From: Ceratothoa steindachneri | Lineage: Eukaryota > Arthropoda > Malacostraca > Isopoda > Cymothoidae | Reading direction: 5' to 3' | Assembly (NCBI GenBank): GCA_963969495.1 | Contig: OZ018330.1 | Coordinates: 49,435,706-49,499,705 of the forward strand | DNA: 64,000 bases | Shown: positions 1 to 10,205 of the stretch, piece after piece | Layout of the letters: each line of letters starts with the position of its first letter | How positions within the stretch are numbered: the stretch's first letter is position 1 | Made by a program: the position numbers and the translations under genes | Notes under the pieces: model-generated | The model's input: the letters and a program-made list of their open reading frames with translations, nothing else | Told to the model about the DNA's origin: nothing | Database searches by the model: none

Positions 1-1144
1 ATCATCAGTCATTACTTTGCTACAAAAGTAGTGTCGGCGTGCATCAACGCCAAGAAAAACTACGCTTTTCTTCCCCTTCACCCTTGTGTCCTTTCAAACA
101 CAAAGCCACACATTTTTCTCCAGACCAAAATTGGGCCTTCATACAGATGAGGGTACTATATGCTCTAGCATCTCAATAATGGTTCAGCCATGGTCATAAG
201 TTTCCTCACAATCCTCCATCCCACACTATTATACACAAGACCATCCACCTCTTCGGTTATTCCATTCTCTCCCAAACTCTCCTTCACACACTCACCCCAC
301 CCCACCTTTGACGCGGGAAATTTTACTCAACTAGAAATTTGCATTGCCATTCGATGTTTGTAATGGTTTTAAAAGTTTCCTCCTTTTAAATTTATTAGAT
401 CAAAAAAATTATCATTTAGATTTATTCATGAGTTCTTCGAAACGCTTCCCGGATTAAAGACAAAGTACCTCCTGACCTCACTGAGTGGCGTCAGGGTGTT
501 CACAAAACAATCATGATGAATGACAGAGATTACCAATGGAAAAAGGATAATTATTTGAAGTACATACACATAAAAAGAAGAGGGAATGAAACAAAGCCCT
601 GGGAAACTCCTCAACTGTATGTAATGAGCCAAATCCAATTAACTTTTGTAGAAGTTAATATGTAGAAGTGTACAACTGAAAATTGTTTATCTCAAGTACA
701 AAGGTATTAATGTCATTTTTGATCACTGAATTTTTTTTTCTTTCAAGTACAAAGATATTACTGTAATCTTTAAGGAGCTCTCGCGTTTCTTCATATTTTA
801 TAGTACAGGTGAAAGATGAGGCAATAATTGCCTCTAAATTAAGTCAGTACTCGAAAATATTTAGTTCTTGCGATACTCATATTCAATCTAAATAACCTTT
901 GGGTTTGTATATTCCTGTGAATCAATTTTGTAAAAATAACAAAAAGTTCAGAAAACTTTGAGTTTTTCATCCCACGTGGTTAAAACCATCTCTGGTTTAA
1001 CATATTAGCTTACAATCTCAGCTAAATTCACATTCACCTAGTTCTAAATTTTCCAAGTTGTATGTAGTAGCATTTGAATAGTGTACAGGTTGATGCTCAA
1101 AGCAAATCAAAGTTGTTTTTTTAGGATAACATTTTTTTTTATTA
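1..1144. other. unannotated AT-rich DNA
   Basis: I see no gene, RNA or recognisable repeat here. The only open frame above 60 codons (minus strand, 426-638) shows no family motif and looks like chance. Confidence 0.6.
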
Positions 1145-1530
1145 TCACAAGTGTATTCGGTGTAGATGTACACAAGTATATGTCAGTGTTTATAAGTACA
1201 AGGTTATTTCAGCGTAGATGTATATAAGTATATGTCATTGTATAGGTTTTGCAAGTATATTTCAGTCTATATGTATACAAGTATATGTCAGTGTTTATGA
1301 ATACAAGTATATTTCAGTGCATATGTCTACAAGTATATGTCAGTGTAGATGTATACAAGTATATGTCAGTGTTTATGAATACAAGTATATTTATGTGTAT
1401 ATGTATACAAGTACATGTCAGTCTATATGTATACAAGTATATGTCATTGTAGATATATACAAGTATATGTCAGTCTATATGCATAAATGTATATGTCAGT
1501 GTATATGTATACAAGTATATGTGTTAAAAG
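1145..1530 (+). repeat. 26-bp minisatellite, about 15 units
   Basis: The core ACAAGTATATGTCAGT recurs at a strict 26-bp spacing (for example at 1277, 1303, 1329, 1355, 1381, 1407, 1433, 1459 and 1511), with degenerate units back to about 1145. The unit contains few stop triplets, so two overlapping plus-strand frames stay open across it and encode a Tyr/Val/Cys-rich repeat. These frames are by-products of the tandem array, not genes. Confidence 0.9.
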
Positions 1531-4500
1531 AAGCATTATGCTGCGAAACTCGTCCTGTACATACTTGTGAATGAAAAAAGTCGTTCTCTTAAAAAAACAC
1601 TTTTTATTTGCATTAACCAAGTTGTTCTTGTATATTATTTTAATGATGAGAAATATCCTAAGTCTTTTTCCTACGTGAAATTTTCAATTTATCTATTTAA
1701 AAAAAATAAAAGGAAAAACGAACGAGGGTATTGTACCATAACCCTTTTTTGAGGTTTGAAATCGGTGAATTAGAGTAATTAAAACTGTATGTAATGAGCT
1801 AAATCCAAAAGTAATTTGAGTCCCTAAGAACTGGAGGTCACGCAACTCTTCTATCTCCTTCCCTTTTCCAGTTTCTAATCGAAGGCACTTATTTCCACAC
1901 CCTGCGATTTAAAAATATATCATGTCCATTACATACCAGTGGTAAAAGGAATTTTTAAAACTTAGCAGTATTCAAATACACAACTAAATTATATATATTA
2001 TAATTATTTGAAAGAAGAATGTTTGACATTTAATAATACGGATATTTTCATTCAACTTAAATTGTAACACCTAATTGAGATTAATTGTGATTCCCATTCA
2101 AGGATTGATTGGCCCCGCCCTTTATTCTGGTGTCATGCCAAGCCTTCTGGAGAATACGAATATTTTAGGTGGATTGGGGTTAATTTAAGAGACTGAATAA
2201 GAATTATTTATCCTAACTTTTATCTCTCGATAATAGTATAAGTATTTTTCAGTTGGATTAAATCTTTAAAAATGATTGAACTTTCTTTTCGTTTACATAT
2301 ATACTGGAAACCTTTAATTTTTAATTTCGTTCCAAGTGGTGTTTTATATGTAAAAGAGAGAATTTTAAAAGTTATTTCAGAAACTAAACCCTGATTTTTA
2401 AACCACTGCATTCCAAGTATTCTTCTCTAAATTCACTCTCATAAAAAATCCACTCTATGAAGTTCCTGAGAATTTGATTTCAAAATGATAAGATTTCTCT
2501 AATTTTTCGCCAATTTATTTCCTAAGGTTAATTTTTTCTAAGGATTAAAATCCCATCTTAACTTTCTAGACGATTTCGCGATGCACAAATACAACCATAG
2601 ATTTCAAGTCTTGTATTTTTATTCTCTGCTGCTTCCTGAATTGACTCTTGAATGTATCGTCTAGTAATCAGTACAGACGCCTACCTCAAAGATCTCTTCA
2701 AATCTTTGATCTTATCGATCGATTTAAACCACCACTTTAATTAAAAAATAACTAGAACCCATAAAAAAGTACGCAATCCAATAAATATGATCGTCCTTAC
2801 TAGCGTCTGTTAAACTACCCATCCCATAGTGCGATATAAGAGAGTTATGACTTTAATTGCCAAGTATTACTCTCCGTTGGCTTGGTCCTTAATTTTACTC
2901 ATTTAAATCTGAGAATGAAAACACTTTAAACTGAATGAATGAAAAATAGATTAATAAATACGTTTTGAACAAAATTATTCTGCAAGACCACTTCGATTTA
3001 TGGATAACTCGTTCGTTCCTACAGTAGTTGCATAACCTGCAAATAAGAGCTTCGCAAGGGCGACTTGAAGTTCGATACCATTGAGGTAAGAAAAGGCGGA
3101 AGAAGAATAAAACAAGTAATGGATTCGTGTCTTATATAGGGTAGTGATTTTCATTTATTTGACAGGCGATCTCAAGTAGATAAGTCTTGGGGTTTATAGA
3201 GCAATTAAAAACACCGGAGAAGTCATTTTCTATGTAAATATATATGTATACACATATATATGTAGGTACATGTTTACCTAGGAATAACAATGGTATTAAC
3301 ATAAACCTCTTCTTTGAGATTTTTAAAACGCTTCAGTTCTCCAAACTTCTCTCCAACCTTTAGAATTTCACTATAAAATTATTATGACCTCTTTAGTTAG
3401 ATCAGTTTCTTTTATTCTCACAATTGAAAAATAAATATTTACCAGATTTCCTTATCTTTCTCGCCCGCCTCGCATTCTGTAAATAAAAAATCTTCTATCC
3501 TGATGTGTGGTTGGTTTGTACTCTTTCGTAAGAGGTTTGCTGTTAAACTATTGGACCTTTTGTAAGCCTGGTGGCTCCCAATAACCCGGTTCCCTTTTGA
3601 ACAATCCTAAAATTCGAAACGTCATTTTTGACAGTCAACTACCACCCAAAATAATTTTTAAACCGCTATCAACACTCTCATTTACTACCACCTTGCATTG
3701 ATTACTATAAATTATTTCTCTCTGGATCCTATACTTTCATTCTTCGCTCTATTTAGGTTATTCAAAACTGTAGTAGATACTAACTTCTGACTCCCACACA
3801 TGCCTTGTACACACGCCCGCGCTATGCTCAGGCGAATAGAGAGACCTACTGCGAGCTTCCGGCTCCCGCTAGGAGTGATAGAGTGAGAATAGAAAACCCA
3901 TCGGTGGTTCTTCATATCTGCCTTCCTGTTCCGGAGGAGACAACTTGCACTGATAACACATTCATCTTCAAAGAAGGAACACGCCATACTCCATCCATTT
4001 GGGGAAAATAAAACCAGTTTCTCGAGAGGAAACAGAGTTCAGTCAGTACATAGCAACTTTCTACACACGCTAAAAACACTAGTAATGCCAGCCTCAAGAG
4101 ACACCACCATATATTCTATAATCTAAGTCATTAGATATCTCGTCAACCACTCTACTCGACTTGCATAGAAAAGCAACCTTTCCCAGCCTACTTCTCCATT
4201 GCTAGAAAGTTTTCAACTCGGTTTCTCCTATAACTTCACTGAACTAAAGGAACAATTAATTCACTCAGCATGTGACCAATAATTTTAACATACGGGGAAA
4301 ATACAGCTTTTAATTGTATAATTACGTAATTTTCAAAGCGCCTAAATAGAAGCGATAATTCATTACAATAATTGTACATTAATTATCATTAGCAATCTCC
4401 GTTGAAGTGAACAATCCATTTTATAGGCTACCGTTTCCTTTTCCCTATTTAATTAATAATGTATAATTAATCATTTGCGGTGTATGATATTAAAGCAAAC

Positions 4501-4739
4501 TTCCATTATCTTTCCATTGCAATCCTCCAGAGTAACTAGTATATATTCAACGTCCGCAAATTCCCCCCGAACAGTCGATGCTCTGATTGGTTTCGGAGGT
4601 GAATCGAAGCAAAAGCAAATATGTCCTATTTGCATACAATTTAGTGTCAGCAGTGAAAGTGCTTTCTACAAAATTTGTGTACGGAAGAAAGCACAGGAAA
4701 ATGTTGCAGCCCATGTTCTTCTCCATAGGGGAATGTTCT
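1531..4739. other. unannotated AT-rich DNA
   Basis: No gene recognised. About 1535-1575 holds a motif (ATGCTGCGAAACTCGTCC... then TACTTGTGAAT) that resembles 55372-55410, so both may be ends of one old dispersed element. Overlapping frames at 3712-4011 on both strands match no family I know. Confidence 0.5.
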
Positions 4740-5062
4740 CTCAAGCAATCTCAAGCAATGTCCCTGCTTTGTGAACTGTACTGGGTACCCATCGAATCTC
4801 GTATCACCTCAAAGGCCCTCCTTAAAATGCAAAATAAAAACAAAATCTTAAGAAAAAATAAAGAAAAACAACATGAATTAATTGCAAAACAATTCAACAG
4901 AAAATGTTCAAATTCGTCGTGTTATCTTTAGGAATAGACCTATTTTTTCACTAAGCATGTGAAATGATCTGCCTACTGTTATAGATATGAGCTCTGTGAA
5001 GGCCTGTGGCCTTAAAGAGTGCCATATAAAAATTTGTAATCTTATTATCATTATTATTATGC
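4740..5062 (+). pseudogene. LINE reverse-transcriptase C-terminal remnant
   Basis: The translated stretch from about 4760 reads LCELYWVPIESRITSKALLKM. That resembles the 'LHWLPVxxRIxxKxLL' block found after the reverse transcriptase domain in CR1/jockey-like non-LTR retrotransposons. Further on, near 4925-5010, frames give 'FRNRPIFSLSM', then 'NDLPTVIDMSSVKA', which corresponds to the usual 'WNxLPxxIRxxxSlxxFK' tail block. It ends in a short (TTA)n-like tail (about 5042-5060), as expected for a LINE 3' end. Stops and frame changes show it is dead, and everything upstream of the C-terminal region is missing or unrecognisable. Confidence 0.55.
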
Positions 5063-5547
5063 TTTTAGTATATTTTTAATGTAAGCTAAGAGGCCACAAT
5101 CAAGGCAGGGAATCGCCGCCGGAGAGTTTTTAAGAAGAGATCTGAAAATAAAGTTGCAAAATGGAGGAAGTGGGAATGTGTGGAAGATACATAGTCGCAG
5201 ATCCACCTGTGATTGTTGAGGCTAGGGTGGAAATAATAGTAATATTAGCCTCTATTTAATGTTGGTTTATATTCAATTTAGTTCTCAAGAGTCGATCGAG
5301 GTTCAAGGATTCCTCTGAGTGTTGAATATGAAACGTTCGACGACCCTTGCTGAAGGAGTAGCACTTGAAGTAAGATGTATGGCGAAGGTGGTAGGTAAAG
5401 ACAAAATTCCATACTTATGAGTGTTTATTTAATGATCAAGATCTTAATTTAGATCATCAATTTCATAATAACTGCTACTCGGATTTAAAGGAGATATGTC
5501 TTGAGTTATAGGGGATAATAATGGTTGGATTTGAAAAATCAATGGTG
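5063..5547. other. unannotated DNA
   Basis: No gene or repeat recognised between the LINE tail and the 52-bp satellite. Confidence 0.5.
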
Positions 5548-5973
5548 GGATTAGCTGTTTATTTGCTGATTATAGACTATAGATCAGCTCACTATTGTGG
5601 CATCACATGTTCATTTGCTGATTATAGGCTAAAGATAAACTCACTGTTATGGCATCACCTATTCATTTATTGATTATATGTTAAAGATCAACTCAGTATT
5701 ATGGCATCACCTGTTCATTTGCTGATTATAGACTAAACATCAACTCACTATTATGGCATCAATTGTTTATTTGTTGTTTATAAGCTAAAGATCAACTCAC
5801 TATTATGGCATCACTTGTTTATTTGCTGATTATAGACTAGAAATCAATTCACTATTAAGGCTTTACTTGTTCATTTGCTGATTATAGGCTATAGATCAAC
5901 TCACTCCTATTGCATCACTTATTTATTTGCTGATTATATACTAAAGATCAACTTACTATTATGGAATAACTTG
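5548..5973 (+). repeat. 52-bp satellite, left block (about 8 units)
   Basis: Units built on TTTGCTGATTATAGGCTAAA and GATCAACTCACTATTATGG repeat about every 52 bp with scattered substitutions. The block stops at ACTTG (5969-5973), exactly where the 5974-7352 insertion begins. The same satellite resumes in phase at 7353. Confidence 0.92.
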
Positions 5974-7352
5974 TGTCGAAGAATACTTTTGTCGAAGAAT
6001 GCTATTTTTGTTGTTTTAAGGAAGAGCCGGTCTAAAACACGTAAGGAGTTAGTGAAACGCCTAGGAATTATCCCAAAATAAACATATATTTTAAATTTAA
6101 CAATTAACTACAAAAACAAACATGAACCACAGAAATACTACGAATTTAAATACACAATAATGACTTCAATAAGTTTTTAAGCAAGGCTTTTTAACTTGAC
6201 CTTATAATGTTGGTTCACTCGCTACTATAAAAGAAATAGGCTAATTTTCTCTACTAGAGTTTAAATACCTTGGTTGTCTGGCGGCGGGTTTGAGTCTGAC
6301 CTTGAGCTCAATGAGCCCAGACACCTCAGAAATCCGGTGGGTTCTTTGACGCGTGCCTCGACCAGATGGTTGGCAGTGGACGAGATGACTTGGCAGTCAC
6401 AAGGGACTTTGGGCGAGTGTGGCAGATGAGTTGGCCACACGGTATTCGGGGAGAGGGGTCTTCTTCAAGTGCGAGAACTATCACAGTGCTTTAGGATACA
6501 CTAGGATAGGCGGGGTCTCTCGGACGAGAGTAAGTTGAACTTGGTTTAAGAACCAAGTTAACTTAGAGTTCGGTGTGACCACCGGGTAACGGGCTCGAGG
6601 AGGAGCTTTTTCTTTTTCGTTCCGGAAGTCCTCAAGGTCGAGGGCTATTACGGTGCTTTGTGCTACACCAGGATAGTGGGGTGGGGGTTTCTCTGATAAG
6701 AATCAGTTGAACTTGGTTCCTAAACCAAGTTAGTTTAGAGTTTGGTGTGACCACCAGGTAACGGGCTCGAGGGGGTTCTTCTTCAAGGGCGAGGACTATC
6801 CCTGGGCTTTAGGATGCACCAGGATAGGAGGAGTCTCTCTGACGAGAGTAAGTTGAACTTGAACAAGTTAACTTAAAGTTTAGTTTGATAACCAGGGACT
6901 AGCTCGAAGATGAGCTGCTTCTTAGTCCCCTTGGTAGCACGGCCTCTCTTTCCGGGGACTTCGTAGCCTCGTTAACTCACGGATTCTACCTCGTTTTCCC
7001 CAAGTGTTTGGTATTTATACCTCGTCACCTCACTGGGGTAGGGGTAGGAGGGGGCGGCTTATGGACGGGCCGCAAGAGGTTTCTTACTCCAACGGTTTTT
7101 CTAAGCAAGTCTTCCCTCTGGTCCAGCTGACCTTTCGAGCTTGAGAGAAAAGCGTCTCCAATTTCGTACTTAAGGTGAAATTGAATATACGCTCGTATGG
7201 GAGATCTTGCAGTTTAAACCGTTCTGCTTTCCATAGAGACGAGTGGCGAGGGGCTGTGGTTACGATTGACCCAAGGTGCCTAGCCCGAATGTTTTTGCGG
7301 TCAACGTCCCGTGTCTCACTGGGAGAGACGGGAGAGGGTCGATTTCCATACA
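5974..7352. mobile_element. solo-LTR-like insertion in the satellite
   Basis: This 1,379-bp block begins TGTCGAAG and ends CCATACA, the TG...CA ends typical of retroviral-type LTRs. It is flanked by identical 5-bp ACTTG (5969-5973 and 7353-7357). Removing the block and one ACTTG rejoins the 52-bp satellite in correct phase, so this is an insertion into the array. It contains no pol-like coding sequence, which fits a solo LTR left by recombination between two LTRs. It is clearly richer in G and C than the satellite. Three internal repeats lie at about 6450-6910. Alternatives are another TG...CA element with a 5-bp target duplication, or an internally deleted retroelement. The transcription orientation is not known. 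Confidence 0.75.
6450..6910 (+). repeat. three tandem ~150-170-bp repeats inside the LTR
   Basis: Three diverged units start near 6471, 6640 and 6791, each opening with GAG(A/G)(A/G)CTAT and GCTTT..ACACCAGGATAG. Each carries an inverted repeat around AACTTGGTT...AACCAAGTT (6540-6565 and 6709-6735, shortened in the third). The stem is kept although flanking bases differ, so it may be a structured or protein-binding part of the LTR. Confidence 0.8.
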
Positions 7353-7905
7353 ACTTGTTTATTTGCTCATTAAGGGCTAAAGATCAACTCACTATTTTGA
7401 CATCACTTGTTTATTTGCTGATTATATGCTAAAGATCAACTCACTATTATGAAATCACTTGTTTATTTGCTTATTAAAGGATAAAGATCAACTCACTATT
7501 TTGGAGTCACTTGTTTATTTGCTGATTATAGGCTAAAGATCAACTCAGTTTATGGCTTTACTTGTTTATTTGCTAATTATATGGTAAAGATCAACTCACT
7601 ATTATAGAATCACTTGTTTATTTGCTGATTATAGGCTAGAGATCAACTCACTATTATGGTATCATTTGTTTATTTGCTGATTATAGGTTAAAGATCAACT
7701 TACTATCATGGCATCACTTGTTTATTTGCTGATTATAGGCTAAAGATCAACTCACAATTGTGGCATCCCTTGTTTATTTGCTGATTATAGGCTAAAGATC
7801 AACTCACAACTGTGGAATCACTTGTTTATTTTATGATTATAGGCTTTAAATCAACTCACAATTGTGACAACACTTGTTTATTTGCTGATTACAGGCTACT
7901 AAAGA
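7353..7905 (+). repeat. 52-bp satellite, right block (about 10-11 units)
   Basis: This continues the 5548-5973 array with the same 52-bp unit. For example, CTTGTTTATTTGC recurs at a 52-bp step near 7408 and 7460. It fades out near 7905. Confidence 0.92.
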
Positions 7906-8609
7906 AATTTCAGTATGAATGAACCTTGTTCTCTTTAATCAGCTTAAATATGCCAGCATCTTTGAATTTCGAATTTAATCCGACATTCCGATTTTACATT
8001 GACAATTATTCTGGGAGGAACATTAATACTTTTTCTGAATATAAAAGCTTTTTTTTATTCGACCTGGAGATATTTAAAAGCTAAAACTGAGATAAGGCGA
8101 CCTCTGGAAGGATCTTGCTGTGAACGCTGTTCCAAATGGGACTTGGGACTCGCCTCCGCATCCTATTTGTGTCACGAAACTGAGTTCATGGCTTTTCGAT
8201 GCCAACTTTATGGTGTCGTTTTGGCGTTAAAAAAGATGGACCGGGATATAAAAACACGCCTGTTTAAGTACCCGCATTTAAATAGCGAGGAAGGTGGGGT
8301 TAAACAACAAGCTCATTATGCGTTCTGAGCAGGGGGTGGTCAGAATTTGTGCCTCGGGGATGAGCGAGGCAGCGGGGCATCTCGCTGTGCCTGTCCAGCG
8401 TGTGAAATTGCATACTTATTGCCCTTCTTCATATAGCTCTTAGTAACTGCTAAGTCTACGCAAATTTCACAATAATTGACGATCAATTGATCCAGGGGCA
8501 ACTTTGGAACGGCAGAATAGTAAAATTTAAAAGTTTATGAATGCTTTTAGAAAAGTCCAGTGAATAATTTCACGAGTGCCATAATGCACACACACAAACA
8601 CATACAGAT
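7906..8609. other. unannotated DNA
   Basis: A 109-codon plus-strand frame (7999-8328) has no recognisable motif. No other structure seen. Confidence 0.5.
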
Positions 8610-8668
<59 letters not shown>

Positions 8669-8804
8669 CTCTCCCTGACCCTCTCTCGCCCTCATTCTAT
8701 ATCTCTCTCATTCTCTCTCTATCATTTATATATCTCATTCTCTCTCTCATTCTTTATCTCATTCTTTCTTATACTCTCTCTCTATCTCTCTATCTCTCTC
8801 TCCC
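8610..8804 (+). repeat. (CT)n microsatellite with degenerate tail
   Basis: Nearly pure CT runs from 8610 to about 8675, followed by pyrimidine-rich degenerate CT/ATCT to about 8804. The Leu/Ser-rich frame across it is an artefact. Confidence 0.95.
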
Positions 8805-8810
8805 CCCTAA

Positions 8811-9480
8811 AGACGTGGAAAGGATCCAAGAGTACCTGACCCGAGCCGGCGATTGGCCGGACGTGTGAGAGGAAGACTGGAAATTCTCCAAGCATTGCGT
8901 TGAGATTGAGACGAAAGCCCGGCACATGTTAGACTAAATAAAGATACAATTAATATTGAAGAATAAGGACGTTGTTTCGAACATTTATAACTCTTTGGTT
9001 AGACCTCAATTGGAATATGTGGTGCATTTCTGGTCCTCAAACCTTCGAAAGGATATCGACCACTTGGAAATGGTTCAAACCTGGGTAACCAAACTAATCC
9101 CATCGATAAGAAAAAATAAACTATTTTGCACGTTTGCGAGAGCTAGGTCTCTTCTTTCTAGAGATCGGGAAACTGTGTGGACAACTGATAAAACGAGTCT
9201 TCGAGTTTTTGAGGAAATTGATCACACAAAGTTGTTCACTCTAAATCAGAATAGGACTCGGAAACACAGGTGGAAGTTAAAGTTACCGCGTTTACCGTGA
9301 TTTCGGAATAGACTGTTCGGAGACTTCTTCACGTACAGTATAGTCGAATACTGGAATAGCATTCCTGTCTCTGTAGTAAATATCGATACTTATTGACGGG
9401 TGCCAGAAGCAACTGGATAAGGTACTGCTAGTTGTTATAAATTATCGAAAGGAATCAATCGTAAGCTTAGAAATATTTCA
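8811..9480 (+). pseudogene. LINE reverse-transcriptase 3' remnant (family B)
   Basis: Just after the CT tract the frame reads KDVERIQEYLTRAGDW, resembling the block after the YADD region of jockey/CR1-like LINEs. An internal deletion then joins it to DWKFSKHCVEIETKARHML and, from 8956, IYNSLVRPQLEYVVHFWS, the conserved 'YxSLVRPxLEY' thumb-region motif. Next come 'KDIDHLEMVQ' and 'TKLIPSIR', a deletion or frame shift, and the tail 'FFTYSIVEYWNSIPVSVVN'. Order and spacing match the last third of a LINE ORF2. There is no endonuclease or catalytic YADD, so it is dead. The remnant at 12780-14930 belongs to the same or a close family. Confidence 0.8.
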
Positions 9481-9789
9481 GCTTTTCGGTCAAAATTCTT
9501 AGTTATCCTCTTTTTCAACATGCCTAGGTCGTTCTTCAATTTTTCATACCCGTATATTGCGCGAGGAAAGGTACTTTCACACTCTGATTTCTAGTTATTT
9601 ATCTTATTAGACTATATTTGTTCATCCCATAAGTTATGCATTTTTTCATGGGTATCATGATTTTATGAATAGAAATCAAACAACTCTTTGAAGTTATTTA
9701 TATTTAAATATGCATGTATCTATTAATTTAACAAGTAATATAATTTCCATCAGTTTCCACCACTAGTCTCCATCTTCTTACTAACCTTC
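9481..9789. other. unannotated AT-rich DNA
   Basis: No feature recognised. Confidence 0.5.
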
Positions 9790-10205
9790 CAATACCATGC
9801 TTGTAACAATGGTTTGAGTTTGATTTAAAAAAAAAAGAAACTTTTTAAGGTTTGTTTTAACATATTCTATTTTTGACATCGTCATTCTCTTCAGGTGATT
9901 CGCTGTAACTCCTCAAAAGATAGTAATCTGATGGGGCTACTTCGGGTGAGTATGGATGACGACACATTAATCCCAATCGAAATCATGGTCTATCTTGCTA
10001 TACGAGGTTGCGCGTTGTCTTAATGAAAGAACACCCCTTCATCTTTTGATTAATGGTGGCCTTTTTGCTTCAGGTGGTGCATGTAAATGGTGAAACTGAG
10101 GACAAGTAACCTCGTTTTGTGATAGTCTAATTTTGCTTAAGAAGTTCAAAATGGATTCTGCCATTCATATCACACCTACGCACAAGATAATCTTCCATGG
10201 ATGAG
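9790..10205 (-). pseudogene. mariner transposase C-terminal remnant
   Basis: Read on the minus strand, successive frames show blocks in the mariner order. 'GRIHFELLKQNQTI' resembles the 'G(I/V)xxxELLxxGxTI' block. 'FFH*DNAQPRIAR' is the second-aspartate motif (usually HDNARPH) with a stop in front of it. 'YSPEVAPSDYYLLRSY' is the third-aspartate motif of DD34D mariners. The similarity is to the Hsmar/SETMAR-like branch. Several stops and frame changes, and no recognisable N-terminal helix-turn-helix or first aspartate, make it a fossil. No terminal inverted repeats were found. Confidence 0.75.

Noticed and set aside
1218..1574. 118-codon frame with a repetitive Tyr/Val/Cys product
   Set aside because: Produced by the 26-bp minisatellite, which is open in more than one frame.
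7084..7432. Opposing 85- and 89-codon frames at the end of the LTR-like block
   Set aside because: They overlap on opposite strands, lack motifs, and one crosses the insertion boundary into the satellite.
5548..7905. Regular 52-bp units suggested repeat-spacer architecture
   Set aside because: The whole unit repeats, including the part that would be a spacer. It is ordinary satellite DNA interrupted by one insertion.
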